This document shows, in pieces, positions 1-10,100 of a stretch of 64,000 bases of DNA. The notes under the pieces were generated by a model. That model was not told where the DNA came from. It searched no databases and was given only the letters and a program-made list of their open reading frames with translations. This DNA is from Anthracocystis setariae. Taxonomy: Eukaryota; Basidiomycota; Ustilaginomycetes; Ustilaginales; Ustilaginaceae. The position numbers and the translations under genes were made by a program. Each line of letters starts with the position of its first letter. Position 1 is the first letter of the stretch. The DNA is taken from NCBI GenBank assembly GCA_928724745.1, contig CAKMXJ010000003.1, positions 1,116,001-1,180,000 of the forward strand, given 5' to 3'.

Positions 1-697
1 TGCTTCGGCGTTGTATCAGACGTCGTTGCGGGCGCAGTATCCGACGTACAGTCAATACGCATTTCCACTGATGCCAGATACCAACACGGTCGTCAATCGC
101 GGCCTCAACACTCGTCCCGTCTTCTACGGCTGCAACCCGACCGTCAACGTGACCAACGCTGACACATCGTTCAACAACACCAAAACGCCGATCATCGTCT
201 ACCTACCTTCGTACCCCTACGTGGCCTTTGCCAATACGTCGACATTCAAGCTCGAGTACACCAACATCCAAGCTCAGGGTGTGATTGATAACTCGGTCGA
301 TGTAGCTACGGTGGGTGGGGTGGATAGTCAGTGGCCGACGTGTCTTGCATGTGCGATTCTGCAGAGGGGTTTCGAAAGGAGTAATACTCGTCGACCTGAG
401 GTTTGCACCCAGTGTTTCAACAAGTGGTGTTGGGATGGCGTGACAAATACGACGACTCCTAGCTTGGCCTACTCGCCCGCGATCGGAGTACCCGAATTCA
501 TCACCAGCAACGGAACCATCCAGAGAATGCCCGCCTACACCGGTGGCAACGGAACAAACTCACAAACAAGCGACGCCGACTCCAGCTCGGACTCCTCCAC
601 CACCCAAAGTCAATCCAACGGCGCACTGAGCCCAAGACTGTTCAACTTGCACAAATGGACCGCCATCCCAGCTTCCATCGCCCTCGGGTTGAGTTTC

Positions 698-703
<6 letters not shown>
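1..703 (+). CDS. Phospholipase B / lysophospholipase, C-terminal part (5' partial)
   Basis: The reading frame is open from the window edge (codon phase starts at base 2) to TAA at 701-703, so only the last ~234 residues are present. The segment with PTCLACAILQRGFERS followed by CTQCFNKWCWDG is the Cys-rich C-terminal signature of fungal secreted phospholipase B, which removes acyl chains from phospholipids and lysophospholipids at the cell surface. Several N-x-T/S sequons fit a secreted glycoprotein. The tail is Ser/Thr/Asp-rich and ends in a hydrophobic stretch (IPASIALGLSFF), as in a GPI-attachment signal. The catalytic GXSXG and Asp residues lie upstream, outside the window. The stop codon opens a run of 27 A residues. 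Family call is firm; GPI anchoring is inferred. Confidence 0.9.

Positions 704-728
<25 letters not shown>
702..728 (+). repeat. A27 homopolymer beginning inside a stop codon
   Basis: Twenty-seven consecutive A residues start with the second base of the TAA stop of the phospholipase B gene. A second A12 run lies at 786-797, at the end of the convergent CPT1-like gene. The whole gap between the two stops is only about 93 bp. Confidence 0.95.
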
Positions 729-796
729 GCAGAGTTGCATTGGCGAGGCGCAAGTATGTACATGTTAGTTAGAGCGTAGGTGAGAAAAAAAAAAAA

Positions 797-2173
797 TCAA
801 TTGGTTTTGTCCGGCTTGATGATCGTCGGGGGTTTCACTGTAAAGCAAGCCATCTTGAGCTCTTTGGTGATGGTGGTGATGACGTTGTGGCAGAAATGCA
901 GATACAGTGTTGATGCAAATGCCAAGCTGACGTAGATGACGTAGAGTTGGGTGATGGCGTTGGTCTGAATGTACGAGATGGGTAAGTTGGCGTCGATGGC
1001 GAGGATGACGGACCAGATGATGGCGATGTTGTAGTACGGGAAAGGTGCCTTTGTGACGTGGGCGACGATGAGGAGGCCAACGTTGTAGGCGAACGTGATA
1101 CCCCAGTAGGCGAGGAAAGGGAGGAACGCGCGACGGTCGCTGAGGATGAAGGCACGGTTGGCTTTGATCCAGAACACGTTGGCGCCGATATGCAGGATAA
1201 GCGGTAGAAGGCCAAACGCAGGTGTGACGACCGATTGGTTTTTGGCGCGACGAGCTGCGACAACGTTCGAGTACGAGCCCCAGATGTTGCCTAGTAGACC
1301 AAACAGACCGAACACGAGGAAGGCGTCGTTGAGTGGCAGATTGAAGCGCGCCAGGTGCTGGCTGACAAAGTCGATCTTGGCGAGGCCGGTGACGTTGAGG
1401 ATGCCCCGGTCCCAGAAGATGGGTCCGCCGACGGCGCCAGTGAGCGCATAGATGAAGACGATCATGAGGATGCCTTCGACGGGGCCGCTGAATGCCGAGA
1501 GGAAGAGCGTGCCTGTGTGGAACTCTTCCCAAGTGGTCAGGTAGAAGTTGGACAGGGTTGCGACGAGCGATGCGGGAGCCCATACGGAACGGCCGAGGTT
1601 GAGTGCAGCACAGCAGAGCACGCACTCGAGCGTGGTGTTGAGCGCGTCACATCCATGATCGAAAAGCTCGCCGAGAGGGCCAGCCATGCCCGTCCTCCTT
1701 GCCTGCTTTCCGTCGATGGCGTCAAGACTTTGGTACATGAACAAGCAGAATGCCCAGGTGTAAAACACCCAAGGCGGGAGGCATCGTCCGGCGGAATCGG
1801 CACGAGGGGAAAAGTCGATCTTGGCTACAGCGCCAGGGATGCCAAAGTTTTGGAAAACCGGGGTGACAGGGAGGAGCTTGGCATCACTGGGGAAAGCCGA
1901 ATGGAGCGCCAACGAGTGGGCGGTGGCGTCGAGCTTAAGTTGAGTCGCACATTCGAGGCCAGGATCGATGTAGGCGATGGTGGCAAAGTTGATGCACACG
2001 AGAACGAGACCCGAGAGCGTGATGGTGTTGGGTGCAACCGAGAGCGGGAAGAGCGTGACGAACCAGTTCCACCAAGGACCGAGGACGTATTTCGAGACCA
2101 GCGACTTGTCAGTGCCGCTATACTTGTAGAGGTGGAGGTTTTTGACCCTGTTGGGCGGGATATAGTCGAACAT
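797..2173 (-). CDS. CDP-alcohol aminoalcohol phosphotransferase (choline/ethanolamine phosphotransferase)
   Basis: A 458-residue protein that starts MFDYIPPNRVKNLHLYKYSG, the usual start of the CPT1/EPT1 family. It should catalyse the last step of the Kennedy pathway, moving phosphocholine or phosphoethanolamine from the CDP-alcohol to diacylglycerol in the ER/Golgi membrane. The CDP-alcohol phosphatidyltransferase motif DG(x)2AR(x)8G(x)3D(x)3D is complete (DGKQARRTGMAGPLGELFDHGCD, residues ~155-180). Several hydrophobic segments follow to the C-terminus. Length is close to the yeast enzymes (~390-410) plus a hydrophilic loop around residues 75-130. No intron is needed. It is convergent with phospholipase B and divergent from ARH1. 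Choline versus ethanolamine preference cannot be told from sequence. Confidence 0.93.
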   Translation of the reverse strand: MFDYIPPNRVKNLHLYKYSGTDKSLVSKYVLGPWWNWFVTLFPLSVAPNTITLSGLVLVCINFATIAYIDPGLECATQLKLDATAHSLALHSAFPSDAKLLPVTPVFQNFGIPGAVAKIDFSPRADSAGRCLPPWVFYTWAFCLFMYQSLDAIDGKQARRTGMAGPLGELFDHGCDALNTTLECVLCCAALNLGRSVWAPASLVATLSNFYLTTWEEFHTGTLFLSAFSGPVEGILMIVFIYALTGAVGGPIFWDRGILNVTGLAKIDFVSQHLARFNLPLNDAFLVFGLFGLLGNIWGSYSNVVAARRAKNQSVVTPAFGLLPLILHIGANVFWIKANRAFILSDRRAFLPFLAYWGITFAYNVGLLIVAHVTKAPFPYYNIAIIWSVILAIDANLPISYIQTNAITQLYVIYVSLAFASTLYLHFCHNVITTITKELKMACFTVKPPTIIKPDKTN

Positions 2174-2694
2174 TGTGGCTCTATCAACACAACGGATCTT
2201 GAGTGGTCGAGGTGGGCATGTACGGTGGATCGCCGCCCGAGACGGTGTGGATGTGCGAGCGGATCATCACGGCGTGAAAAGCGCTCTGCTGTAGGGGGGG
2301 AAAAAAAAAGTTGGGGCTGCACGAAGACTTCTGTTTGCTGTGGGGCGTCAGTCATGCATGCAAACTGACCGATTTCCTCCACACACGTTCCAGCGCGGTA
2401 CGCTCGCCGACCTGGAACGCGTTTATGCTACTCTAACTGCCTGTTGTAGGAATGCTCTCGAGATTTCCGGTTCCGCGATGTCATGCAGATCCTCATTTGA
2501 CGCGATCGGATGAGATGTGATAACCGATTTGCCGATTCGCTCCTCCACTTTGGAATTCTTTCAGGAAGAAGCTTCTCTCCCACCTGTTAGGGCCGGTCCA
2601 AGTCACTCCCTTGGCAGATTCAGCATGTTGCTCCATCCCACCACCTATCGCTGGCATAGTCGCAAAGCAGCACACCTCGGTGTAACAACTCACG
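2174..2694. promoter_or_regulatory. Divergent intergenic region CPT1-like / ARH1
   Basis: A 521-bp spacer between the two divergent start codons, so it must hold both promoters. It has a short A-rich run at 2301-2309. I see no clear TATA box or other motif I can name. Confidence 0.5.
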
Positions 2695-4473
2695 ATGCGA
2701 GCCACTCGGCTTATAAGAGCGGCAGCGGCTGAGACTTCTTCTGCAGCTTCCAGCTCTACTTGTGCTCGTCCGCAAAAGGCGCGCGTTGCTATCATCGGCG
2801 CCGGGCCGTCCGGTTTCTACGCTGCCTCTCGCCTTCTCTCCCGCATTCCATATTCTCAATCCGAATCGGCACGTTCCCAACCTCTCTTGATCGACATCTT
2901 TGACCGACTCCCAGTCCCACATGGACTCGTACGTTACGGCGTCGCACCGGACCATCCGGACGTCAAGAATGTCGAGAACAAGTTCGCAACCGTCTCGCAG
3001 GATCCTCGTCTTCGTTTTGCAGGCAACGTCAACGTGATCCACTCGCCCATCGATGGCTCGCATCCATATCCAGATGCGGTCCAGCTGCCGTTGGAGGTGC
3101 TCTCACGCTACTACACACACATTCTCTTCTCCTATGGTGCATCGACCGGGCGACCGCTTGGCATTCCCGGCTCGCATCCCGGCGAGCTGGGCGGCGTTTA
3201 CACGGCGCTGGAATTCGTCAACTGGTACAACGGTCATCCTGCATCGCACGACCCAACTCTCCTCGCTGGATCGCACTTCGACGTAGATCTCTCCAACAAA
3301 CACCACATGACCGTCATCGGCGCAGGAAACGTCGCACTCGATGTAGCGAGGATCGTGCTGCGCTCGTCTACCCCGTTCCTCGACTCGGCTGCTCGCGTCA
3401 CTTCCAATAAGGCGCCCGGCTTGTCGGCGTTGGAAGAGACGGATGTGCCCGAGCCGGTCTTGGCCGAGCTGGCAAGGTGTAAGGTTAAGGATGTGGATGT
3501 GTTTGCAAGGAGGGGGCCTGCGCAGTTGGCGTTTACGAACAAGGAGGTGAGGGAGATGCTGTCGCTCGAAGGTGTGGCGCTTCGACCGCCATCAAAGGAG
3601 CTACTGGATTCGGCGCTTGCACAGCTCGAACAGCTCTCGAAACAGGGTGTGGACCCAGAGAGGGCACATGAGATCGCGTCGGAAGTGCGAGTCAAGAAGC
3701 GGCTGCTGAGCTTGCTGTCCAAGGGCAGCAAAACCCAACCGGAGGCAACAGCGCAGGTCAAGACGTGGGCGTTGAATTTCTTCCGTTCACCCGCACAATT
3801 CCTTACCAAAGACGACGCTAAAGCGGTCGGGCGAGTCGAGTGGAATGTCACCGCATTGGCGAGCGGTACACCGACGCCTGCCAACCTGGACGCGGCTGAT
3901 CCGAAAAAGGCGACCTGGGGTGGAGGAACCATCGACCCGACCGCTGCAGCAGCCGCATCCAAACCCACGGGCGAGACCATCCTCACTACCACCGACATGG
4001 TCGTCTCGTCCGTCGGGTACCAAAGCGAACCACTCTCGTCTTCCGCCCCAACTCCCTCGACTCCCGTGGTGCAGGATGGCCGGTTGGTGGCACTCCCCTT
4101 TGACGCACGTCGCAAGATCGTCCCGAACCAAAATGGTAGGATGATCGACCCAGCTACGAAGCAGCCCATTGCGGGGGCGTACGTTAGTGGTTGGCTCGCA
4201 AGAGGTCCTAACGGCGTTATCGCTACCACCATGATGGACGCCTATTCCGTCGCCGACGTCATCCTCGCCGACATCCACTCCCCCACCCCCACCTCCACAC
4301 GCAGAGACGACGCAGACTTGCTACACCACCTCAAACACCAACAGGCAAAACAGATTGTCGACTTGCACGCATGGACAAAGATCGATCAGGAAGAAAAGCG
4401 ACGCGGTCAAAAACTCGGCAAATTGCGCGAAAAGATCGTCACCATCCAAGAGATGCTCGACATCGCCGCCTAG
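2695..4473 (+). CDS. ARH1: NADPH:adrenodoxin (ferredoxin) oxidoreductase, mitochondrial
   Basis: A 592-residue FAD enzyme that passes electrons from NADPH to mitochondrial ferredoxin, feeding Fe-S cluster assembly and heme A synthesis. The N-terminus MRATRLIRAAAAETSSAAS is basic and Ser/Ala-rich, as in a mitochondrial presequence. The FAD-binding VAIIGAGPSGFYAASRLL (residues ~31-48), the conserved LVRYGVAPDHPDVKNV and the NADPH-binding TVIGAGNVALDVARIV (~205-220) are all present. The C-terminal GWLARGPNGVIATTMMDA matches the conserved end of the family. It is longer than yeast Arh1 (~490) because of Pro/Ala/Thr-rich inserts around residues 395-430 and a charged tail. The start is the first ATG; no intron is apparent. 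It ends 100 bp from the convergent aminotransferase. Confidence 0.95.
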   Translation: MRATRLIRAAAAETSSAASSSTCARPQKARVAIIGAGPSGFYAASRLLSRIPYSQSESARSQPLLIDIFDRLPVPHGLVRYGVAPDHPDVKNVENKFATVSQDPRLRFAGNVNVIHSPIDGSHPYPDAVQLPLEVLSRYYTHILFSYGASTGRPLGIPGSHPGELGGVYTALEFVNWYNGHPASHDPTLLAGSHFDVDLSNKHHMTVIGAGNVALDVARIVLRSSTPFLDSAARVTSNKAPGLSALEETDVPEPVLAELARCKVKDVDVFARRGPAQLAFTNKEVREMLSLEGVALRPPSKELLDSALAQLEQLSKQGVDPERAHEIASEVRVKKRLLSLLSKGSKTQPEATAQVKTWALNFFRSPAQFLTKDDAKAVGRVEWNVTALASGTPTPANLDAADPKKATWGGGTIDPTAAAAASKPTGETILTTTDMVVSSVGYQSEPLSSSAPTPSTPVVQDGRLVALPFDARRKIVPNQNGRMIDPATKQPIAGAYVSGWLARGPNGVIATTMMDAYSVADVILADIHSPTPTSTRRDDADLLHHLKHQQAKQIVDLHAWTKIDQEEKRRGQKLGKLREKIVTIQEMLDIAA

Positions 4474-4500
4474 ATTCTTCATCCCCTTTAACCCCCCACA

Positions 4501-4528
4501 CACGCACGCACGCACGCACGCACGCACG
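4501..4528. repeat. (CACG)7 microsatellite in a convergent gap
   Basis: Seven perfect CACG units lie between the ARH1 stop (4473) and the aminotransferase stop (4574). They would fall in the 3' UTRs of one or both genes. Confidence 0.95.
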
Positions 4529-4573
4529 AAGCAAACGTTACAGCAGATATCAACATTGCATACACACACTCAA

Positions 4574-4768
4574 TCAATGACCAAGCTCCTTGGCCGCGGC
4601 TTCGAACGCGTCCTTGAAGATTTCACAAGCCTTGGCCAGATCCGCCTCGCTGATGTTGAGAGGCGGGATGAAACGGAGCACGTCGAACACGGATGTGCTG
4701 AGGAGGAGCATGTTGCGTTTGAGGCATTCCGCTACGATCTTGGGTGCGATTTGCTCCGGTTTCTTGTG

Positions 4769-4805
<37 letters not shown>

Positions 4806-6164
4806 ACTGCTGCCGCGGTATTCTGCGAACCAGACTGAGTTGATGCGGTGGATGCGAACTGGACGCCGATCATGAGGCCTTTACCACGGACGTCTTCGAT
4901 CAGATGGCCGAGGTTGGGATCGTGTTGGAGCGCTTTGAGGAATGAAACGAGTTGTTCGGAACGTTGGGCGACGTTGTCGAGTACCTTTTCTTCCTCGAAA
5001 GCCTTGATCACGGCGGTAGCTGCAGCGCACGCCACGGCGTTACCTGCATACGTGCCACCCATCGATCCAGACTTTTGGCGCGACATGAGCTCGTTCGTCG
5101 ACGCAATACCCGACAGAGGGAACCCATTGGCAATCCCTTTGGCAAAAATAAGCACATCCGGTCGAACACCCGATTGCTCCACTGCAAACATCGTCCCCGT
5201 ACGTCCGAATCCACTCTGAACCTCGTCGCAGATGAGCAGCAGTCCATTCTCGTCGCAGATCTCGCGCAGTCCGTGTAGGAAGCTCGCAGGAGCAGGGACG
5301 TAGCCACCTTCACCGATGACGGGTTCGATCAAGATGGCAGCCGTGTCCGAAGGCGCTGTCTGTTGCTGCAGTGTCAAACGCACCTGGTGCAACGACTGTC
5401 GCACGAGTTCCTCGACATCCGTGTCGACGGGAAGACCAAAGTGCGAGTAGAACGGGAATGAGGTGGCGAAAACACCGGGCATGAGCGGACCGTGACCTTC
5501 ACCGTAGATCGTCTTGGAACGTGTGAGCGCAGCAGTGCCCGCAGTACGACCGTGGTAGGATCCCTGCATGACAATGATGTTCTGCTTCTTGGTGGCAGCG
5601 CGAGCGAGCTTGACGGCAGCCTCGACCGCCTCGGCGCCCGAATTCCAGAAGAAGACGGTATCGAGCGATTCGTGCGGCAGGATGGGGAGAAGGTGTTGGA
5701 TCAGCTCGATCTGCGCTGCAGAGAATCCGATGTTGACCTGTTGAGATTGGAACGCATTCAGAAAGTCAATAATGTCTGACGTTGCAATCGAGGTAGGGTG
5801 GTGCGGATATGCTTACCTGTGCATGTGTGATTTTTCCGCATTGCTTGGCAGCGGCTTCAGTGACCTTGGGGTGACAGTGACCGAGATTGCAAACACCGAT
5901 GCCGGCAGTCATGTCGAGCAGCTTGACACCCTTGTCGGTGGTGATCCAGCAGCCCTTGCCGTCCTCGAAGACGTGCTTGGAGAGACGGCCGATACCCTTT
6001 GTGATGTGAGTCTCGCCGAAAGCGGCGGCGTCGAAACTAGCAGCAGGCATGGTGGGACGGAGAGCTTGGTTGTTCGAACCAGTGGTGGAGAGCGAACGAC
6101 GGGAAGCAAGGGCGCTCCGAGTGAGGGCGCGCTTTATAGGTGTAGATGACAGAGCGATACGCAT
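4574..6164 (-). CDS. Class III PLP-dependent aminotransferase (GabT / acetylornithine-type), two exons
   Basis: Exon 1 runs 6164-5817 and exon 2 runs 5737-4574. The 79-nt intron (5816-5738, GTAAGC...CAACAG) joins ITHAQ to VNIGFSAAQ in phase 0, giving about 503 residues. The N-terminus (MRIALSSTPIKRALTRSALASRRSLSTTG) looks like a mitochondrial presequence. Class III hallmarks follow: NSGAEAVEAAVKLAR, the GSYHGRT cofactor segment, LLICDEVQSGFGRTG with the PLP-nitrogen Asp, and LIFAKGIANGFPLSG with the Schiff-base Lys. The family moves amino groups from omega-amino donors such as GABA or N-acetylornithine; the exact substrate is undecided. Oddity: an (CTG)11 microsatellite at 4771-4803 is read as polyalanine in an insert near the C-terminal domain, after GLMIGVQFAS. 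Confidence 0.92.
4771..4803. repeat. (CTG)11 microsatellite, in frame, encoding polyalanine
   Basis: Eleven perfect CTG units on the + strand, read on the - strand as GCA (Ala) codons inside the class III aminotransferase. The surrounding residues (Ser/Gln/Asn/Pro/Ala) are also low complexity. Confidence 0.95.
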
Positions 6165-6311
6165 GGTAGCTGTGAGTGTGGGGATGGTCGGTTACTGCAC
6201 AAATGACTCGAGTCCGATTGAAGAGGTCGAGAGATGGCGAATAGGAGGCTCAGTGGGTCGTGGACAGATGGCAACATGCGTTGACGATACGACGCTTATC
6301 AGCGATACTGA

Positions 6312-6359
<48 letters not shown>

Positions 6360-7186
6360 GATGCGTGCGAGCCAGAGTGTTCAAGAGCCCGGTTATGTAG
6401 ACTGATGCGTGGGTTCCCAAGATATCGAGTCGTGAGCTGACAAGTCAGGAGTTGGAAATTGTCGGTCAGCTCCACCGGCTTGCAGCGTCGTGCGCTGGGT
6501 TGTGAGTATCGGCAGGGGCTCCAGAGATGCTCCAGCCCCGGGAGCGATTTCGGTCTCACACGTCAAGTTGAGCCTCTGTTGAAATTCCGAAACCTCGCAG
6601 CAGCGTCTACTGTAAAAGCAGCGCCACCGGGACTGCCATTTTTTGACGAGCCCGCGCCTTTCTCCACGGCACACAACTATCCGCGCTTGCCGCGTTAGCC
6701 TCGTCAGCATCTTACGGCAAACGTGCCAGCTAACTACGATACAGTAGCTGGCCCCAACGTCGGCTGACACCTTGTGTCGATGCCTGTTATCCAGCTACTC
6801 GTGTCACCACCACACAAACTACTGACGTTTTCTTCTCGGCTTCTCCCAACCTGACTGACGCGTATCAACCCCACACAAACAGTGGCAACTACGCTTGACG
6901 TCCCAATGAAACCCGACATACACTCCCAATCACTGGTACCGGCACAACTGTCGTCGGAGAAGATGGCGTTGTTGCATCATTGTGCTACAAGATAAAGTTA
7001 CAAAATGGTCGAGAGCAATGAGTTGGCGTCCGGAAACTAGAATCAGGAAAGCTGAAGAAAGAACATCGCAGAGAAGCAAAAGATATGATACATGTCGATT
7101 GACGGTAATGAAAGCTACTGTTCGAAAAATGCTGATGAGTATGAGCCATCCTTGAACCTCCATCTCGGTAATCTCAAGACGCGCGT
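6165..7186. other. Intergenic: 5' side of the aminotransferase and 3' side of the forkhead gene
   Basis: About 1.0 kb without a gene I can support. It holds a CT tract (see 6313-6357), about 150 bp upstream of the aminotransferase ATG, and a TACAGTA element at 6740-6746. The part nearest 7186 is presumably the forkhead 3' UTR. Confidence 0.6.
6313..6357. repeat. CT/GA dinucleotide tract upstream of the aminotransferase
   Basis: An almost uninterrupted CT run of ~45 nt (GA on the coding strand of the aminotransferase), about 150-190 bp upstream of its ATG. Confidence 0.9.
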
Positions 7187-10100
7187 TCACTGTCGCGTCG
7201 GAGGGAAGCCCTGCGCACCTGCAAACGCTTGAATCCCACCAGCTGCTTGGATGCTGTTCCACGCCATGCGAAGCGGACTGTTGTTGATGCCTTCGAACCC
7301 GGTGTAGTGTGCGCCTCCGTTGAGATCCATGCCGGGCTGCGCGTGAATCGGGTGGTGCTGCACCATCTGCTGGTGCTGTTGCTGCATGTTGGCTTGCATC
7401 TCGAACGGATCATCCAGATACCAGCCCTGCTGCATGTTCTGCGGCACAGCTCCAGCCAGGCTCATGCCCATCATGGCATGGTTGGCGAAACCTCGACGAC
7501 CGGGCGAAACACCCGTCGAGAAGCGCAGAGAGCCAGGTGTGCGACCCGGCGTCAGACCTGATCCCATGCCCAAGCCCGCACCAAAATTAGCACCGCCAAA
7601 CATCTGACCACCATTGCCAGCCATAGCCAGCTGCATCTGCAGGCTGGCGCTCGAGTTGGGCGACAGCATCCCGGCTCCACCGCTTCGAAGTGGCGAGCTG
7701 CGGATGGGGCTGTGCGCCAAAGCAGCCGCAACGCGTGCCGTCGAGGTAGGCGATCGCATCGCATCATCCACGTGTCCCTGTTGCGCTGCCATCGAGCCGC
7801 GCATCGACGACATTGGCGAGCTGATCGACCACAAGCGCTTAGGCGACGTGACGGAAGAGTTGCCGTTGGTATTGTTGCCGATCTCCGACGCCTTGGTCTG
7901 TCGACGGAGAGGAGAGCCGCGCGCTGCATCCACGTCCATGCCGTTCGAGAAGGCAAAGGCGCCACCGAGAGCCGAACCGCGCATAGCGTTGCGGTAGGCA
8001 CCTCGAGCTCCGTTCAATGGAGATCCCTGCGCATTGTACAAAGAAGGCGAGAACCCAGGTCCGTAGCCAAGCTGACCGTTGACCTGACCCGCCATCTTGC
8101 GCTTCCTCGCACTGTGGTTGGCCGTGGCCTGCATCGAAGGTGGAGGCATCAGCGTCAAGGGACTGCTAGGAGGGCTGCTGGCGCTATCGATCAGACCAGG
8201 GATCTTGCTATAGCTGCTGCCTGCGATGCTGCTGCCATAGACGGATGAGCCCAACATATGAGGGCGAACCGGCGTGAATGAGTCGAGGCTGTTGATCGCC
8301 ATGCCGGCGCCCCCGAGCTGCGGCTGTAATTCCAGCAGAGGCAGTCGATCGGCCATGACCATCGAGCCGCCAGATTTCGCCTTCTTGGAGGAACGAGGGC
8401 GGCCGGTCTCCTTGTCGGATTCGTCGCCGCTGTCGGCCGCGTTGCCTGCTTTCTTGCGTTTGGCTTTGCTGCGCTTCTTGACGCTGCCATCGGAGACGTC
8501 GAGCGAGCCATCCGCGTCGGCGACAGGCAGAGCCTGTTCGACAGCGTCGGGCGAGCCCATGACCTTGTGCATTTGGCTCTGCTGCTGCTGCTGCTGTTGG
8601 CGAGCCTTGGCAGCCTCGAACTTCTGAGGCACCGCATTGTAGAGGCCGTTCTGGAATCGATCTTCATGGCCGGGCTTGATACCCCACCAGCCACCCTTGC
8701 CCGGCATGTTGGCCTCTCGCTCGATTTTGATGAAACTCTTGTTGAGACTGAGATTGTGACGGATCGAGTTCTGCCAGCCACGGTCGCCTTTCTCGAAGAA
8801 AGGATATGTGGAGCTGATCCAGTCGTACACCTCGGAGAGCGACAGACGCATATCAGAGGACGACTTGATGGCTTGACCAATGAGACCGGCGTACGACACG
8901 GAGCTTGGCTTGGCCTTCGACTGTCCAAAGCCCGGCGGGAGCAGGTAGTAGCGTGCCGCCGGCTCCTCGAGCAGCGTGCCGGCTTCGAGGGCGGCTTTGA
9001 GCTCCTCTGAGACAAGCTTGACCAAGCGGCTGCCGTCCGGCTGATCCCAACCGATCTCGTCGCCATTCTGGACCATGGGCGCTGCTTTGGTCATGCGCTC
9101 GAAATCCTGGCAAGGCAGATCCACCACCTTGAATGCACCGGGATCGGTTGCCGAGCCCGATGTCTTGGCTTTCTTGCTCTTCTTGACGGAGACGGTGGCC
9201 AGGCCATGGTCGTTACTGACTTCCGCTGTTCCGATCCCGAACATAAATTCTGCGCTTTTCGAGGCAGAGGAGGGCACAACCGGCTCAGCGCTTCCGGCAC
9301 GAACCATGCTGACGATGACGTTGGTCTGGCCGATGGCAGGCTGCATGTGCAACGATGCATTCACGCCAGCGACCTTGCCGGCATCTACTGCGATCTGTTT
9401 GCTGGGAGAAGGGGGAGAATCGCTCTGCGACCTTCGAATTTCCGCCGCCTTCTTGCCTTTCTTGTCGCCATGAAGCATCTCTGGGTCCTCGCCAGCATCG
9501 CGGAGGTCTTTACTGGGCTCAGGCAAGGATTGTTTGGTCACGACAGTGGGCGCAGAGACGGTGCGCGGCAAGCTCGATCCAAAGACATCCGCGGGGCTGA
9601 TGGTGTCAAAGCCGCCCAGACCCTTGCGCGATCCAACACGCTTGTGTCTGCTGGCACCAGCACCGGAACCGAGGAAGTCGCGAATATTGCCGGAAGGCTG
9701 ACGACCATGGCGAGAAGCCAGGGCAGCTCCAGCACGGGCGGGGACAAGGGCGCTGCGAGGGCTTGCAAAGGGCAGCTTGCCGCCGATCATCTCATCACCC
9801 GCCGTGCCTACCCTCAAAGGTCGGCCAAGGCGCATCGGCGAAGAAGTGCTCAGCGAGAAGTTCTTTGTTGACCCTTCGTCCAGGTGAGCAGCCTCAGCAA
9901 GCGCGGCAGGGGGTGGATCGAGCGCTGTGCCGCCGGGGGCCGAGAACAGGAGACCACGCCTGGCACTGAAGGCGGAAGGCTTGCCCAGACTAGCCTCGTC
10001 GTGAATATCGATGTCATCTTCGGCATCAAAGTCGAGATCGCTGATGCGACTGGCTACGCTAGGGACGAGACGACCTGAAAGCGGCGACATGACAGCGACG

